10,247 nt of DNA from Acidothermales bacterium (GTDB taxonomy: Bacteria > Actinomycetota > Actinomycetes > Streptosporangiales > WHST01). Positions 1-6,569 of this stretch are shown here, in pieces. The number at the start of each line of letters is the position of its first letter. Position 1 is the stretch's first letter. Location: the NCBI GenBank assembly GCA_017354575.1, contig JAFMQP010000104.1, forward strand, positions 1 through 10,247. Reading direction: 5' to 3'. The position numbers and the translations under genes were made by a program. The notes beneath the pieces were generated by a model that saw nothing but the letters and a program-made list of their open reading frames with translations, made no database searches and was not told where the DNA came from.

Positions 1-1222
1 CCGGGGCGTCGCCTGCGGCACTGATGTGGTACATGTGACCGCCGCGGACGTAGTAGTGGCCGATCCACTCGACGTAGTACTTGCGGCCGCCGTCCTGCTT
101 GTCGGTGTTGGTCTTGGACTCGTACTTGGTGGTCGCGTCCTTCGTCTTCGCGTGCTTGACCGGGCGACCCCAGGGGTCGGTGTCGTAGAGCTTCTTCTCC
201 GCGGCCGTGCAGGTGTTCTTCGCGCACTGCTGGACGACCAGCGAGAGCCCGTCGCTCGCCTGCTTCCGGCCACCCGGCTTCGGGCCCCAGCAGACGACCT
301 TCCGCTTGATCTCGGTGTCCGTGCCCATGAAGCAGTTGTAGTTGTGGGGTGCCCGGAACGCCCAGCCGAACTGGCTGAACGCCATCGTGAAGGTGCTGTC
401 CTTCGAGCTCCACATCGGCCCGACCACGGGCATCGGCTTGACCGCACGCAGCGTCGGCCTCGGCGAGGCGGTGGCGGACGACGACTCGCCCGGTGTCGGG
501 CTCGGCGACTCAGGGCCGGTGCTGATGTGGGCGGTGGCGGTCTGCGGTGCCTGGTACGTGGACGACGTCGCGCCCGCCTCGACCGACTCGTTCTTGCGGG
601 AGAGACCGACCGCGATCAGGCTGCCGAGCAGCAGCACCAGGACCAGCCCGCCGATGCCCAGGCCGACCATGAGCGGGGTCCGTGCCGACGAACCGCCACC
701 GGGCGCGCGGTGGCCCGGTGCCTGCGGCAGGCCGGGACCAGACGGCGGAGGGCCCTGCCCCGGGGCGTCGTACGGCGGTGCCTCGTAACCCGGCTGCAGG
801 GTCTGGTACCTGGCAAGCGACTCGGGGTCGAGCGCGGGCACGCTCTTCTCCTCCGGCGGCTGCGCCGTGGTGGACGCCGCCGCGCCCGGCGCGCCGCCGG
901 TGGCGAGCTCGCCCGACTCGTAGATGCCGGCGATGAGGTCGGCGCCACGGTGCGCGGCGTCGTCGTACGTGGCGGCCCAGGGGACGAGCGTGGCGGTGTC
1001 GGCCCAGAGGATCGGCGGGTCGTCCGCCGTGGCGCGCCGCGTCGCCGTCTCGACGGCGTCGCGGAACCGGCGCCGCCGGTCGCCGTCGCGGGCGGCGTCG
1101 GGCGCCACCCGCGTGATCGTCACCGGCAGGCCGTCGGGCGACATGCCGCTCAGCACGTCGAGATCGCCGCGCCGCTCGACGGTGTGGACGTCGGTGAACG
1201 GCCACATGTCGAATGCCGTCAT
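1..1222 (-). CDS. Single-pass membrane protein with Cys-containing outer domain (C-terminus off window)
   Basis: I do not recognise a named family. The frame is open from the ATG at 1222 to the left edge (407 codons, no stop), so the C-terminus is missing. Start chosen because GGGAGGG lies 7 bases upstream. Residues 1-105 form a soluble cytoplasmic domain with a faint likeness to a Ser/Thr-kinase N-lobe (beta strand with VTITRVAP near 34-41, PWAAT at 81-85), but no glycine loop, lysine/HRD/DFG set is evident. Residues about 143-180 are Pro/Gly-rich. Residues 184-207 are one strongly hydrophobic helix followed by Arg-Lys. Residues 217-258 are a Ser/Thr/Pro-rich wall-spanning linker. From about 265 onward is an outer domain rich in Lys, Tyr and Trp, with Cys 297, 311, 333 and 338, which may form two disulfides. 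It lies 49 bp after manA on the same strand, so it may be last in that operon. Role unknown; a cell-envelope sensor or binding protein is an inference. Confidence 0.85.
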   Translation of the reverse strand, partial: MTAFDMWPFTDVHTVERRGDLDVLSGMSPDGLPVTITRVAPDAARDGDRRRRFRDAVETATRRATADDPPILWADTATLVPWAATYDDAAHRGADLIAGIYESGELATGGAPGAAASTTAQPPEEKSVPALDPESLARYQTLQPGYEAPPYDAPGQGPPPSGPGLPQAPGHRAPGGGSSARTPLMVGLGIGGLVLVLLLGSLIAVGLSRKNESVEAGATSSTYQAPQTATAHISTGPESPSPTPGESSSATASPRPTLRAVKPMPVVGPMWSSKDSTFTMAFSQFGWAFRAPHNYNCFMGTDTEIKRKVVCWGPKPGGRKQASDGLSLVVQQCAKNTCTAAEKKLYDTDPWGRPVKHAKTKDATTKYESKTNTDKQDGGRKYYVEWIGHYYVRGGHMYHISAAGDAP

Positions 1223-1229
1223 CTGCGTT

Positions 1230-1236
1230 CCCTCCC
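1230..1236 (-). promoter_or_regulatory. Shine-Dalgarno site fixing the start of the membrane protein gene
   Basis: GGGAGGG on the minus strand, 7 bases before the ATG at 1222. It is one of the strongest ribosome sites in the window and argues that this gene is translated independently of manA, whose stop lies 49 bp upstream. Confidence 0.6.
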
Positions 1237-1271
1237 GGCCCGTACGCTATCGCGCGCCGGTGACCGGTAGG

Positions 1272-2489
1272 TCAGGCCGCGACAGGCGGTGGGACGGTCG
1301 CGCGGAAAACGTGACCTTCGCCGGCGAGCGAGACCGCCGCCGTCTCGGCGGGGACGAACGCCGAGTCGCCCCGCGACAACCGGACGTGGTCGGCGCCCGC
1401 GTCGGCGGTGACCGACCCGGCCACGCACAACAGGATCTGCGGTGCGCCGCCGGGAAGCCGCACCTCGCCGGCCCCGGGCTCGACGCTCGACAGCCGGAAG
1501 TACGGCGCGTCCGTGCCGTAGTCGGTGACCCCTGCGCGGGGACGCGGCCGCAGCACGTCGACCGCGCGTGGCGTGGCGTCGAGCACGCGGAGCAGCTCGC
1601 CGACGTCCACGTGCTTGTCCGTGAGGCCGCCGCGCAGCACGTTGTCGGAGCTCGCCATCACCTCGACGCCGGCACCGTCGAGGTAGGCGTGCATGTTGCC
1701 GGCGGGCAGCTGGACGCCCTCACCCGGCGCGAGCCGGACGTGGTTGAGCAGCAACGCCACGAGCACGCCGGGGTCGTCCGGGTACGCCGCCGCGAGGCGC
1801 GCGACCAGCCGCCAGTCGTCGGCGCGGCCGGCAGGCGGCGGCGCGGAGCCGCGCGCGGTGTCGGCGTCCGCGACCAGCTTCGAGGCGGTGTCGCGTGGCT
1901 CGCGCAGCAGCCGGCCGACCAGGTCGGCGAGGCCGGACGCCGCCGCGGCGCGGTCGAGCGTCGCCAGCCCGTCGGCGTACGGGCGCAGCGCCTCGGCGCC
2001 GCGGGACACCAGCACCGCGAACACCTCGTGCGACTCGCGCGGCGGACGGAACCCGCACAGCGCCTCGAGCGGTGTGAGCGCGACGATCAGCTCGGGCTTC
2101 GGCCAGTCGTCGCGGTAGTTGCGGTGCGGCGCGTCGAGCGGGACGCCGCGTGCGTTCTCGGCCGCGTACCCGGTGCGCGCCTGCTCGGCCGACGGGTGCA
2201 CCTGCAGCGACAGCGGCGCGTCCGCCGCGAGCACCTTGAGCAGGAACGGCAGCCGCGGCCCGAACCGCTTCGTCACGGCGGGGCCGAGGACGGCCTCGGG
2301 CCGCTCCGCGACGAGGTCCGCCAGCGGACGCCCGTCGACCAGGGAGGGCCCGCGCGGGTGCGCGCCGAGCCAGAGCTCCGCCTGCGGGTCGGGAGTGGGG
2401 CCGCGACGTCCGAGCAGCTGCGGGATGAACGTGTGCGAGCCCCACGCGTACGGCTGCACGGTGCCCTCGAGACGGGCGATCGGCCGCAT
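1272..2489 (-). CDS. manA: Mannose-6-phosphate isomerase, class I (zinc-dependent)
   Basis: Cytosolic enzyme interconverting fructose-6-phosphate and mannose-6-phosphate, the entry step to GDP-mannose. 405 aa, the normal length for type I PMI. The cupin-type zinc site is complete: Gln96 and His98 in LSLQVHP, Glu133 in WPKPEL, His267 in PAGNMHAY. The family segment SSDNVLRGGLTDKH (280-293) carries the presumed catalytic Arg286. The N-terminus (GTVQPYAWGS, 9-18) is also typical. A longer upstream open frame exists, but the ATG at 2489 is preferred because homology begins there and it shares its A with the TGA of the preceding CDF gene (TGATG). No good Shine-Dalgarno site is visible, so translation probably depends on coupling to CDF. 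With the phosphomannomutase in the same cluster it should feed mannose-1-phosphate production for mannosylated envelope glycans. No missing key residue seen. Confidence 0.96.
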   Translation of the reverse strand: MRPIARLEGTVQPYAWGSHTFIPQLLGRRGPTPDPQAELWLGAHPRGPSLVDGRPLADLVAERPEAVLGPAVTKRFGPRLPFLLKVLAADAPLSLQVHPSAEQARTGYAAENARGVPLDAPHRNYRDDWPKPELIVALTPLEALCGFRPPRESHEVFAVLVSRGAEALRPYADGLATLDRAAAASGLADLVGRLLREPRDTASKLVADADTARGSAPPPAGRADDWRLVARLAAAYPDDPGVLVALLLNHVRLAPGEGVQLPAGNMHAYLDGAGVEVMASSDNVLRGGLTDKHVDVGELLRVLDATPRAVDVLRPRPRAGVTDYGTDAPYFRLSSVEPGAGEVRLPGGAPQILLCVAGSVTADAGADHVRLSRGDSAFVPAETAAVSLAGEGHVFRATVPPPVAA

Positions 2490-3430
2490 CAGGCCGTGGC
2501 CGTCCGGTCGGCGTGGTCGATGTCCGGCTCGAGGTAGATGACGGTGGCGATGGGGACCGCCGCCCTGATCCGCTTCTCGGCGGCGTCGATGGCCGTCGCG
2601 ACCTCCGCCGCCGTCTCGCGCGCGCCCACGGCGATCTTCGCCGCGACGAGCAGCTCCTCGGGGCCGAGGTGCAGCGTGCGCATGTGGATCACCCGGTCGA
2701 CGGCCGGCTCCGACTCGAGCGCGTCGCGGATCGCGCGGGCCCGCTCGGCGGACGCGGACTCGCCGAGCAGCAGGCTCTTCATCTCGACGGCGAGCACGCC
2801 GGCGATGAGCACCAGCAGCACGCCGATGCACAGCGTGCCGATGCCGTCGAAGACGGTGTCGCCGGTGACGACGGAGAGCACGACGCCGAGCAGGGCCAGG
2901 GTCAGGCCGATCAGCGCGCCGAAGTCCTCGAGCAGGATGATCGGCAGCTCCGGTGCCTTCGCCCGCCGGACGAACGCGATCCACGAGCTGCCCGAACGGG
3001 TGTGGTTCGCCTCGTGGATCGCGGTGCGGAACGAGAACGCCTCGAGCCCGATCGCGACGACGAGGACGCCGACCGCCCAGTACCAGTCCTCCAGCGGATG
3101 CGGGTGGGCCAGCGCATCGGAGACCTTGTGGTACCCCTCGTACAGCGCGAACAGGCCGCCCAGGCTGAACAGCACCACGGACACCAGGAAGCCGTAGACG
3201 TAACGCTCCCTGCCGTACCCGAACGGGTGCTGCTCGTCCGCGACCCGCCTGGACCTGCGCGCGCCGACGAGCAGCAGGATCTGGTTGCCGGAGTCGGCGC
3301 AGGAGTGGATGCCCTCCGCGAGCATCGACGAGGAGCCGGTGAACGCGAACGCGACGAACTTCGCGGCCGCGATGCCCAGGTTCGCGCCGAGCGCCGCCAC
3401 GACCGCCCTGGCGCCACCGCCGGTGCTCAC
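2489..3430 (-). CDS. Cation diffusion facilitator (CDF) family transporter, ZNT9-like
   Basis: Membrane antiporter expected to export divalent metal (Zn2+, possibly Co/Fe/Mn) in exchange for protons. 313 aa with about six membrane helices (roughly 10-30, 33-55, 78-98, 117-137, 165-188, 197-218) and a cytosolic domain at 225-313 like the CDF metallochaperone-fold tail. Helix 2 carries His42-x3-Asp46 (IHSCADSGNQ). The loop motif HPFGYGRERYVYG (68-80) is a CDF hallmark. Helix 5 carries Glu168-Asp169 (LLEDFGALIG) where classical CDF proteins have D/HxxxD; from memory this Glu-Asp form typifies the SLC30A9/ZNT9-like branch. The GTG start at 3430 overlaps the stop of the SIS gene as GTGA; upstream codons of the open frame are shadow of that gene. 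Its stop overlaps the manA start. Position between mannose genes suggests co-expression. The transported metal cannot be read from sequence. Confidence 0.92.
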   Translation of the reverse strand: MSTGGGARAVVAALGANLGIAAAKFVAFAFTGSSSMLAEGIHSCADSGNQILLLVGARRSRRVADEQHPFGYGRERYVYGFLVSVVLFSLGGLFALYEGYHKVSDALAHPHPLEDWYWAVGVLVVAIGLEAFSFRTAIHEANHTRSGSSWIAFVRRAKAPELPIILLEDFGALIGLTLALLGVVLSVVTGDTVFDGIGTLCIGVLLVLIAGVLAVEMKSLLLGESASAERARAIRDALESEPAVDRVIHMRTLHLGPEELLVAAKIAVGARETAAEVATAIDAAEKRIRAAVPIATVIYLEPDIDHADRTATA

Positions 3431-4566
3431 TGCCGGACCCGTTCCTTCAGCTCGAGGACGGCGCGCGTCGGCGTCGGGTCGATGCCGACGGCGAGCGCCA
3501 GGTAGACCGACACGTAGTCGGTGAGCCCGACCAGGCTGCCCAGGCGTTCCAGCGGGTGCAGCCCCTCGGCCGCGACCTCGTGCACCGGGACGCCGCGGGC
3601 GTCGGCGAGCTCGGCGGCCGCGGCGCGGCGCTGCCGGTCGTCCTCCGGCTCGGCGTCGTCGCGCAGCAGCACCAGCCGCAGCTTCATCGGCGACGCGGCG
3701 TCGTCGACGCGGTCGCGGAACAGGTCGTCCTCGGTCCTGCGCGCGAACGGCCCGTCGAGCAACGCGATGCCGCCGTGCGCGACGTCGCGCAGCCGGGCCT
3801 GCACGCCGGGGTACTTCGCGTTCGCGGACAGCTGCCGGACGAACCGCTCCGCGGCGAACGCGCCGACGTCGCCGCTGCCCCACACGACGGGCAGGTCGCC
3901 GGCGAGCGCGAGCGCGAGGCCCTTTGCCGGGTTGACGAACGACTCACTGCTCGGCCGGCACGTCTCGGCCACGCGGTCGAGGATGTCGGCGGTCATCGCG
4001 AGGATCTCGCCCGGGACGCTGGCGACGCCGAGCCGGTCGGCCGCCATCAGGATCGGCACGGCGAGCTGCCAGAGGCTCGACCTGGTGTGCCTGGGCGTCT
4101 TGTCCGCCGGGACGAACAGGCCGCGGAACCGGTGGGTCAGGTCCTCGAGCGGCGAGCCGGGGCGCGCGACGACGACGAGCCCGCAGCCGCGGCGTCCGGC
4201 GTCCTCGACGGCCTCGAGCGTCTCGACGGCGGTGCCGGACCGCGACACCGCGAACACCGTGTCGAGCGGCCCGACCCAGCGCGGGAACCGGCCGCCGGGG
4301 TGCGTGACGAGCGGGACGGGCGCGTCGTCGCCGACGACGGCGCGGATCAGGCCGACCGCGGCCGCCGAGCTGCCGATGCCGGTGAGGACGCAGGTGCGCG
4401 ACGGGGCGGACCCGTCGAGCTTGTCGACGCCCGCCTCGAGACTCAGCGTGGACGCCTCCCGGATCTGCGCACCGGAGCCCGCGACGACCCGCAGCATCGC
4501 CCCCGGGTCGGCCGCTTCGAGACGCTCGGGGTCGTCGAGCACGCCCTCGTCGATCACGACGGTCAT
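3427..4566 (-). CDS. SIS-domain protein, bifunctional PGI/PMI-like (TobH-like), probably lacking the catalytic Glu
   Basis: 379 aa. Two SIS (sugar isomerase) lobes: the first has the phosphosugar-binding turns GIGSSA (63-68) and SRSGTAVET (108-116); the second begins near 225 (VVWGSGDVG). The C-terminal segment LVGLTDYVSVYLALAVGIDP (345-364) is the signature of the bacterial PGI/PMI C-terminal domain. In the enzyme family a segment NENAK followed 16 residues after its Glu by a His supplies catalytic Glu and His (Glu203/His219 in Pyrobaculum, from memory). Here it reads SANAKYP with Ala248 at the Glu position and His264 at the exact His spacing. It is therefore either an altered isomerase or a sugar-phosphate sensor/binding protein. 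ATG at 4566 overlaps the Trm112-like stop (ATGA), and its own stop overlaps CDF (GTGA). It corresponds by order to mycobacterial TobH (Rv3256c), of unproven function. Family confident, activity uncertain. Confidence 0.9.
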   Translation of the reverse strand: MTVVIDEGVLDDPERLEAADPGAMLRVVAGSGAQIREASTLSLEAGVDKLDGSAPSRTCVLTGIGSSAAAVGLIRAVVGDDAPVPLVTHPGGRFPRWVGPLDTVFAVSRSGTAVETLEAVEDAGRRGCGLVVVARPGSPLEDLTHRFRGLFVPADKTPRHTRSSLWQLAVPILMAADRLGVASVPGEILAMTADILDRVAETCRPSSESFVNPAKGLALALAGDLPVVWGSGDVGAFAAERFVRQLSANAKYPGVQARLRDVAHGGIALLDGPFARRTEDDLFRDRVDDAASPMKLRLVLLRDDAEPEDDRQRRAAAAELADARGVPVHEVAAEGLHPLERLGSLVGLTDYVSVYLALAVGIDPTPTRAVLELKERVRQ

Positions 4567-4739
4567 GGCCTACGCGCCTCGTCGACGAGCAGCACGGGGA
4601 CGCCGTCGCGGACGGGATACACCAGGCCGCAGGCGTCGTTCGTGCACCCGAGCTCCTCGGCGTCGCCGGCCGCCCGCAACGGCGACTTGCACGCCGGGCA
4701 GGCGAGCAGCTCGAGCACCCACGGCTCCAACGTTGCCAT
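4563..4739 (-). CDS. Trm112-like / UPF0434 zinc-ribbon small protein
   Basis: 58 aa. A single zinc-ribbon with Cys14-x2-Cys17 (ACPAC) and Cys32-x4-Cys37 (GCTNDAC), then the family ending YPVRDGVPVLLVDEA. In eukaryotes and archaea Trm112 is the activating partner of several methyltransferases; bacterial members are mostly uncharacterised and a methyltransferase-partner role here is inference. An in-frame GTG at 4751 is possible, but the ATG at 4739 is preferred because GGAGGG ends 4 bases upstream and the protein then begins MATLEPW as relatives do. Its stop overlaps the SIS start (ATGA). It lies 40 bp after the phosphomannomutase stop, where a -10-like TAACGT occurs, so it may open a separate transcription unit. 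Confidence 0.9.
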   Translation of the reverse strand: MATLEPWVLELLACPACKSPLRAAGDAEELGCTNDACGLVYPVRDGVPVLLVDEARRP

Positions 4740-4743
4740 CGAT

Positions 4744-4749
4744 CCCTCC
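4744..4749 (-). promoter_or_regulatory. Shine-Dalgarno site deciding the Trm112-like start
   Basis: GGAGGG on the minus strand, 4 bases before ATG 4739. The alternative GTG at 4751 lies directly ahead of this motif and has no comparable site of its own, so ATG 4739 is preferred. Confidence 0.55.
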
Positions 4750-4759
4750 ACGCGTCGGT

Positions 4760-4774
4760 GCCCACACGTTAGCC
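4760..4774 (-). promoter_or_regulatory. Candidate internal promoter (-10 TAACGT) for Trm112-SIS-CDF-manA
   Basis: Minus-strand GGCTAACGTGTGGGC contains TAACGT (4771-4766), which fits the TANNNT -10 pattern. A start near 4759 would give a leader of about 20 nt that contains GGAGGG. No convincing -35 is seen. Support comes from a 14/15 identical copy placed just upstream of the DUF3499 start (6505-6519), where it also sits at -10 distance from a start codon. Confidence 0.4.
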
Positions 4775-4779
4775 AACCC

Positions 4780-6123
4780 TCACGTGCGGATGACCGCCAG
4801 GACCTCGTCGCGCAGCCGCCGCATCGCCTGCTCGTCCGGCGCCTCGACGTTGAGCCGCAGCAGCGGCTCGGTGTTGGACGGGCGGACGTTGAACCACCAG
4901 TCCGGCCCGCTGACGGTGAGCCCGTCCAGCCGGTCCAGCTCGACGCCGGGGCGGCCGGCGTACGCCCGCTCGACCGCCGCCAGGCTCGCCGCCTGGTCGG
5001 CCACCGCGCTGTTCACCTCGCCGGACGCCGCGTACCGCTCGAAGTCCGCCATCAGCCGCGACAGCGGCAGGTCCGTCCCCCCGAGCGCCGCGAGCGTGTG
5101 CAATGCCGCGAGCATGCCGGAGTCGGCGAACCAGAAGTCGCGGAAGTAGAAGTGCGCCGAGTGCTCGCCGCCGAACACGGCGCCGGTGCGCGCCATCTCG
5201 GCCTTGATGAACGAGTGCCCGACGCGCGTCCGCACCGGCACGCCGCCGTGCTCGCGCACGATCTCGGGCACGGCGCGGCTCGTGATCAGGTTGTGGATGA
5301 CGGTCGCGCCGGGGTGCCTCGCCAGCTCACGGGTGGCGGTGAGCGCGGTTAGCGCGGACGGCGAGACCGGCTCGCCGCGCTCGTCGACGACGAAGCAGCG
5401 GTCGGCGTCGCCGTCGAACGCGAGCCCGCAGTCGGCGCCGACCTCGCGCACCTTCGCCCGCACGTCGCGCAGGTTGGCCGGCTCGAGCGGGTTTGCCTCG
5501 TGGTTGGGGAACGTCCCGTCCAGCTCGAAGTACAGCGGCACGACGCGGACCGGGGTGTCGGCGAACACGGCCGGGGCGGTGTGCCCCGCCATGCCGTTGG
5601 CCGCGTCGACGACGACCGTCAGCGGCCGGATCGCGGAGAGGTCCACCAGCTTCCTGAGGTACCGCGCGTAGTCGCCGAGCAGGTCCGCGGTGCTCTCCCG
5701 CCCGAGGGCGGGAGAGCCGGGCAGGTCGCCGCCCTCCGCCAGCTCACGGATCTCGGCGAGCCCGGTGTGCTGCCCGATCGGGCGCGCGCCGGAGCGGCAC
5801 ATCTTGACGCCGTTGTACCTCGCCGGGTTGTGGCTCGCGGTGAACATCGCGCCCGGCTGGTCCAGGTGCCCGCTCGCGAAGTAGAGCATGTCGGTGGACG
5901 CCAGCCCGATCAGCACGACGTCGGAGCCGACGGCCCGGACGCCCTCGGCGAACGCCGCCACCAGCTCCGGCGACGACGGCCGCATGTCGTGGCCCACCAC
6001 AACCGACGGCGCGGCCACGACCCGGGCGAACGCCGCGCCGATCCGGCGTGTGCTGCCGGCGTCCAGCTCGTCGGGCACGACGCCGCGCACGTCGTACGCC
6101 TTGAAGACGAGGTCCAGGCTCAT
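4780..6123 (-). CDS. manB: Phosphomannomutase / phosphoglucomutase (alpha-D-phosphohexomutase family)
   Basis: Cytosolic enzyme converting mannose-6-phosphate to mannose-1-phosphate (often also glucose phosphates). 447 aa, normal length. Four family landmarks in order: N-terminal FKAYDVRG (7-14); phosphoserine loop TASHNP with catalytic Ser97; metal-binding loop DGDADR (237-242, the common DGDxDR form, binding Mg2+); sugar-specificity loop GGEHS (318-322); and phosphate-binding loop RPSNTEP (414-420). The ATG at 6123 lies 9 bp after the DUF3499 stop. No strong Shine-Dalgarno site is visible (CTCCGGGG precedes the ATG), so co-transcription and reinitiation after DUF3499 is likely. The order DUF3499-PMM matches Rv3258c-Rv3257c of M. 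tuberculosis (from memory), where the mutase serves mannosylated lipid and glycan synthesis. A 26-bp palindrome lies within codons 136-144. All key residues present. Confidence 0.95.
   Translation of the reverse strand: MSLDLVFKAYDVRGVVPDELDAGSTRRIGAAFARVVAAPSVVVGHDMRPSSPELVAAFAEGVRAVGSDVVLIGLASTDMLYFASGHLDQPGAMFTASHNPARYNGVKMCRSGARPIGQHTGLAEIRELAEGGDLPGSPALGRESTADLLGDYARYLRKLVDLSAIRPLTVVVDAANGMAGHTAPAVFADTPVRVVPLYFELDGTFPNHEANPLEPANLRDVRAKVREVGADCGLAFDGDADRCFVVDERGEPVSPSALTALTATRELARHPGATVIHNLITSRAVPEIVREHGGVPVRTRVGHSFIKAEMARTGAVFGGEHSAHFYFRDFWFADSGMLAALHTLAALGGTDLPLSRLMADFERYAASGEVNSAVADQAASLAAVERAYAGRPGVELDRLDGLTVSGPDWWFNVRPSNTEPLLRLNVEAPDEQAMRRLRDEVLAVIRT
5692..5717. repeat. 26-bp perfect palindrome inside the phosphomannomutase gene
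   Basis: GCTCTCCCGCCC, then GA, then its exact reverse complement: 12 paired bases on each side of a 2-base centre. In RNA this would fold as an 11-bp stem with a 4-base loop. It falls over residues 136-144 of the mutase (SPALGRES), a surface-loop-like stretch. No T-run follows on either strand, so a standard terminator is unlikely. Confidence 0.85.
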
Positions 6124-6132
6124 CCCCGGAGG

Positions 6133-6504
6133 TTACTCGCCGTCCGGCCTCGTGGACCGCAGCACTCTCAGGTGGCCCTTGCGTCCTACCTCCACGCCCT
6201 GGCCCACCGGCTCCGCGACGACCGCGGGCGGCCGGGCCGCCTCGCGGACGGCGTCGGCGAGCGCGAGCAGGTCGTCGTTGCTGGGCCGCAGCGCGTCCGG
6301 GTCGGGTGCCAGGCGGACCAGCTCCCAGCCCTTCGGCGCGGTCAGCCGGCCGGCGTGGTCGGCGCACAGGTCGTAGCAGTGCGGCTCGGCATAGGTCGCC
6401 AGCGGACCGACCACGGCGGTCTGGTCCGCGTACACGTAGGTCAGCGTCGCGATGGCCGGTTCCCGGCACGCGTTACGCGAGCACTGACGGCGAACGGAGC
6501 CCAC
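6133..6504 (-). CDS. DUF3499 family protein, Cys/His-rich, probable zinc-binding
   Basis: 123 aa; function unknown. Recognisable as the actinobacterial DUF3499 family by QCSRNACREPAIATLTY near the start and GPLATYAEPHCYDLCADH (33-50). Cys8-x4-Cys13 plus His42-Cys43-x3-Cys47-x2-His50 look like a small metal site (inference). The C-terminal 50 residues are probably flexible. The start must be GTG 6504: an in-frame TAA lies three codons upstream. TAACGT sits 6 bases before that GTG, so the mRNA is probably leaderless. It heads the minus-strand cluster and is 9 bp ahead of the phosphomannomutase, suggesting a link to mannose metabolism or envelope biogenesis, but the sequence does not show what it does. 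Confidence 0.9.
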   Translation of the reverse strand: MGSVRRQCSRNACREPAIATLTYVYADQTAVVGPLATYAEPHCYDLCADHAGRLTAPKGWELVRLAPDPDALRPSNDDLLALADAVREAARPPAVVAEPVGQGVEVGRKGHLRVLRSTRPDGE

Positions 6505-6538
6505 GCCCGCACGTTAGCCGCTTTGCCCGCCGTGTCGG
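6505..6538 (-). promoter_or_regulatory. Candidate leaderless promoter for DUF3499-phosphomannomutase
   Basis: On the minus strand: CCGACA (6538-6533), 16-base spacer, TAACGT (6516-6511), then 6 bases to the GTG at 6504, placing +1 at or beside the start codon. The -10 matches TANNNT; the -35 matches TTGACA at 4 of 6. No Shine-Dalgarno could fit in so short a leader. Confidence 0.45.
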
Positions 6539-6569
6539 CGCCGCCACGCGGAGTCTTATGCTGCCCGTT
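6533..6569 (+). promoter_or_regulatory. Candidate leaderless promoter for the zincin-like gene
   Basis: TATGCT (6557-6562) fits an actinobacterial -10 well and is followed by 7 bases and then GTG 6570, so transcription probably starts at the start codon. The possible -35, TGTCGG (6533-6538, 18-base spacer), is weak and overlaps the -35 of the opposite promoter, so the two may compete or share regulation. Confidence 0.45.

Noticed and set aside
1257..1267. CCGGT-G-ACCGG palindrome between manA and the membrane protein gene as terminator or operator
   Set aside because: Only five pairs with a 1-base centre, no T-run, and such short GC palindromes occur by chance in this DNA.
26..2537. Long plus-strand open frames opposite the membrane protein and manA (26-1270, 924-2537)
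   Set aside because: They are Arg/Val/Gly-rich low-complexity translations lying antisense to genes with clear family motifs, as expected in very GC-rich DNA; no motif or ribosome site supports them.
2490..2984. N-terminal extension of manA upstream of ATG 2489
   Set aside because: The extension overlaps the CDF coding region in another frame and has no PMI homology; the TGATG junction gives the natural start.
3431..3883. N-terminal extension of the CDF transporter upstream of GTG 3430
   Set aside because: It is the out-of-frame image of the SIS gene C-terminus, Arg-rich and not membrane-like.
3521..5352. Two plus-strand open frames of more than 540 codons opposite the SIS, Trm112-like and phosphomannomutase genes
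   Set aside because: They span three real minus-strand genes in a single frame and have shadow composition. The opposite strand shows intact catalytic motifs.
6558..6569. ATG 6558 as the start of the zincin-like gene
   Set aside because: It lies inside the best -10 box and would require a different promoter; GTG 6570 at +1 explains both signals. Not excluded without a mapped 5' end.
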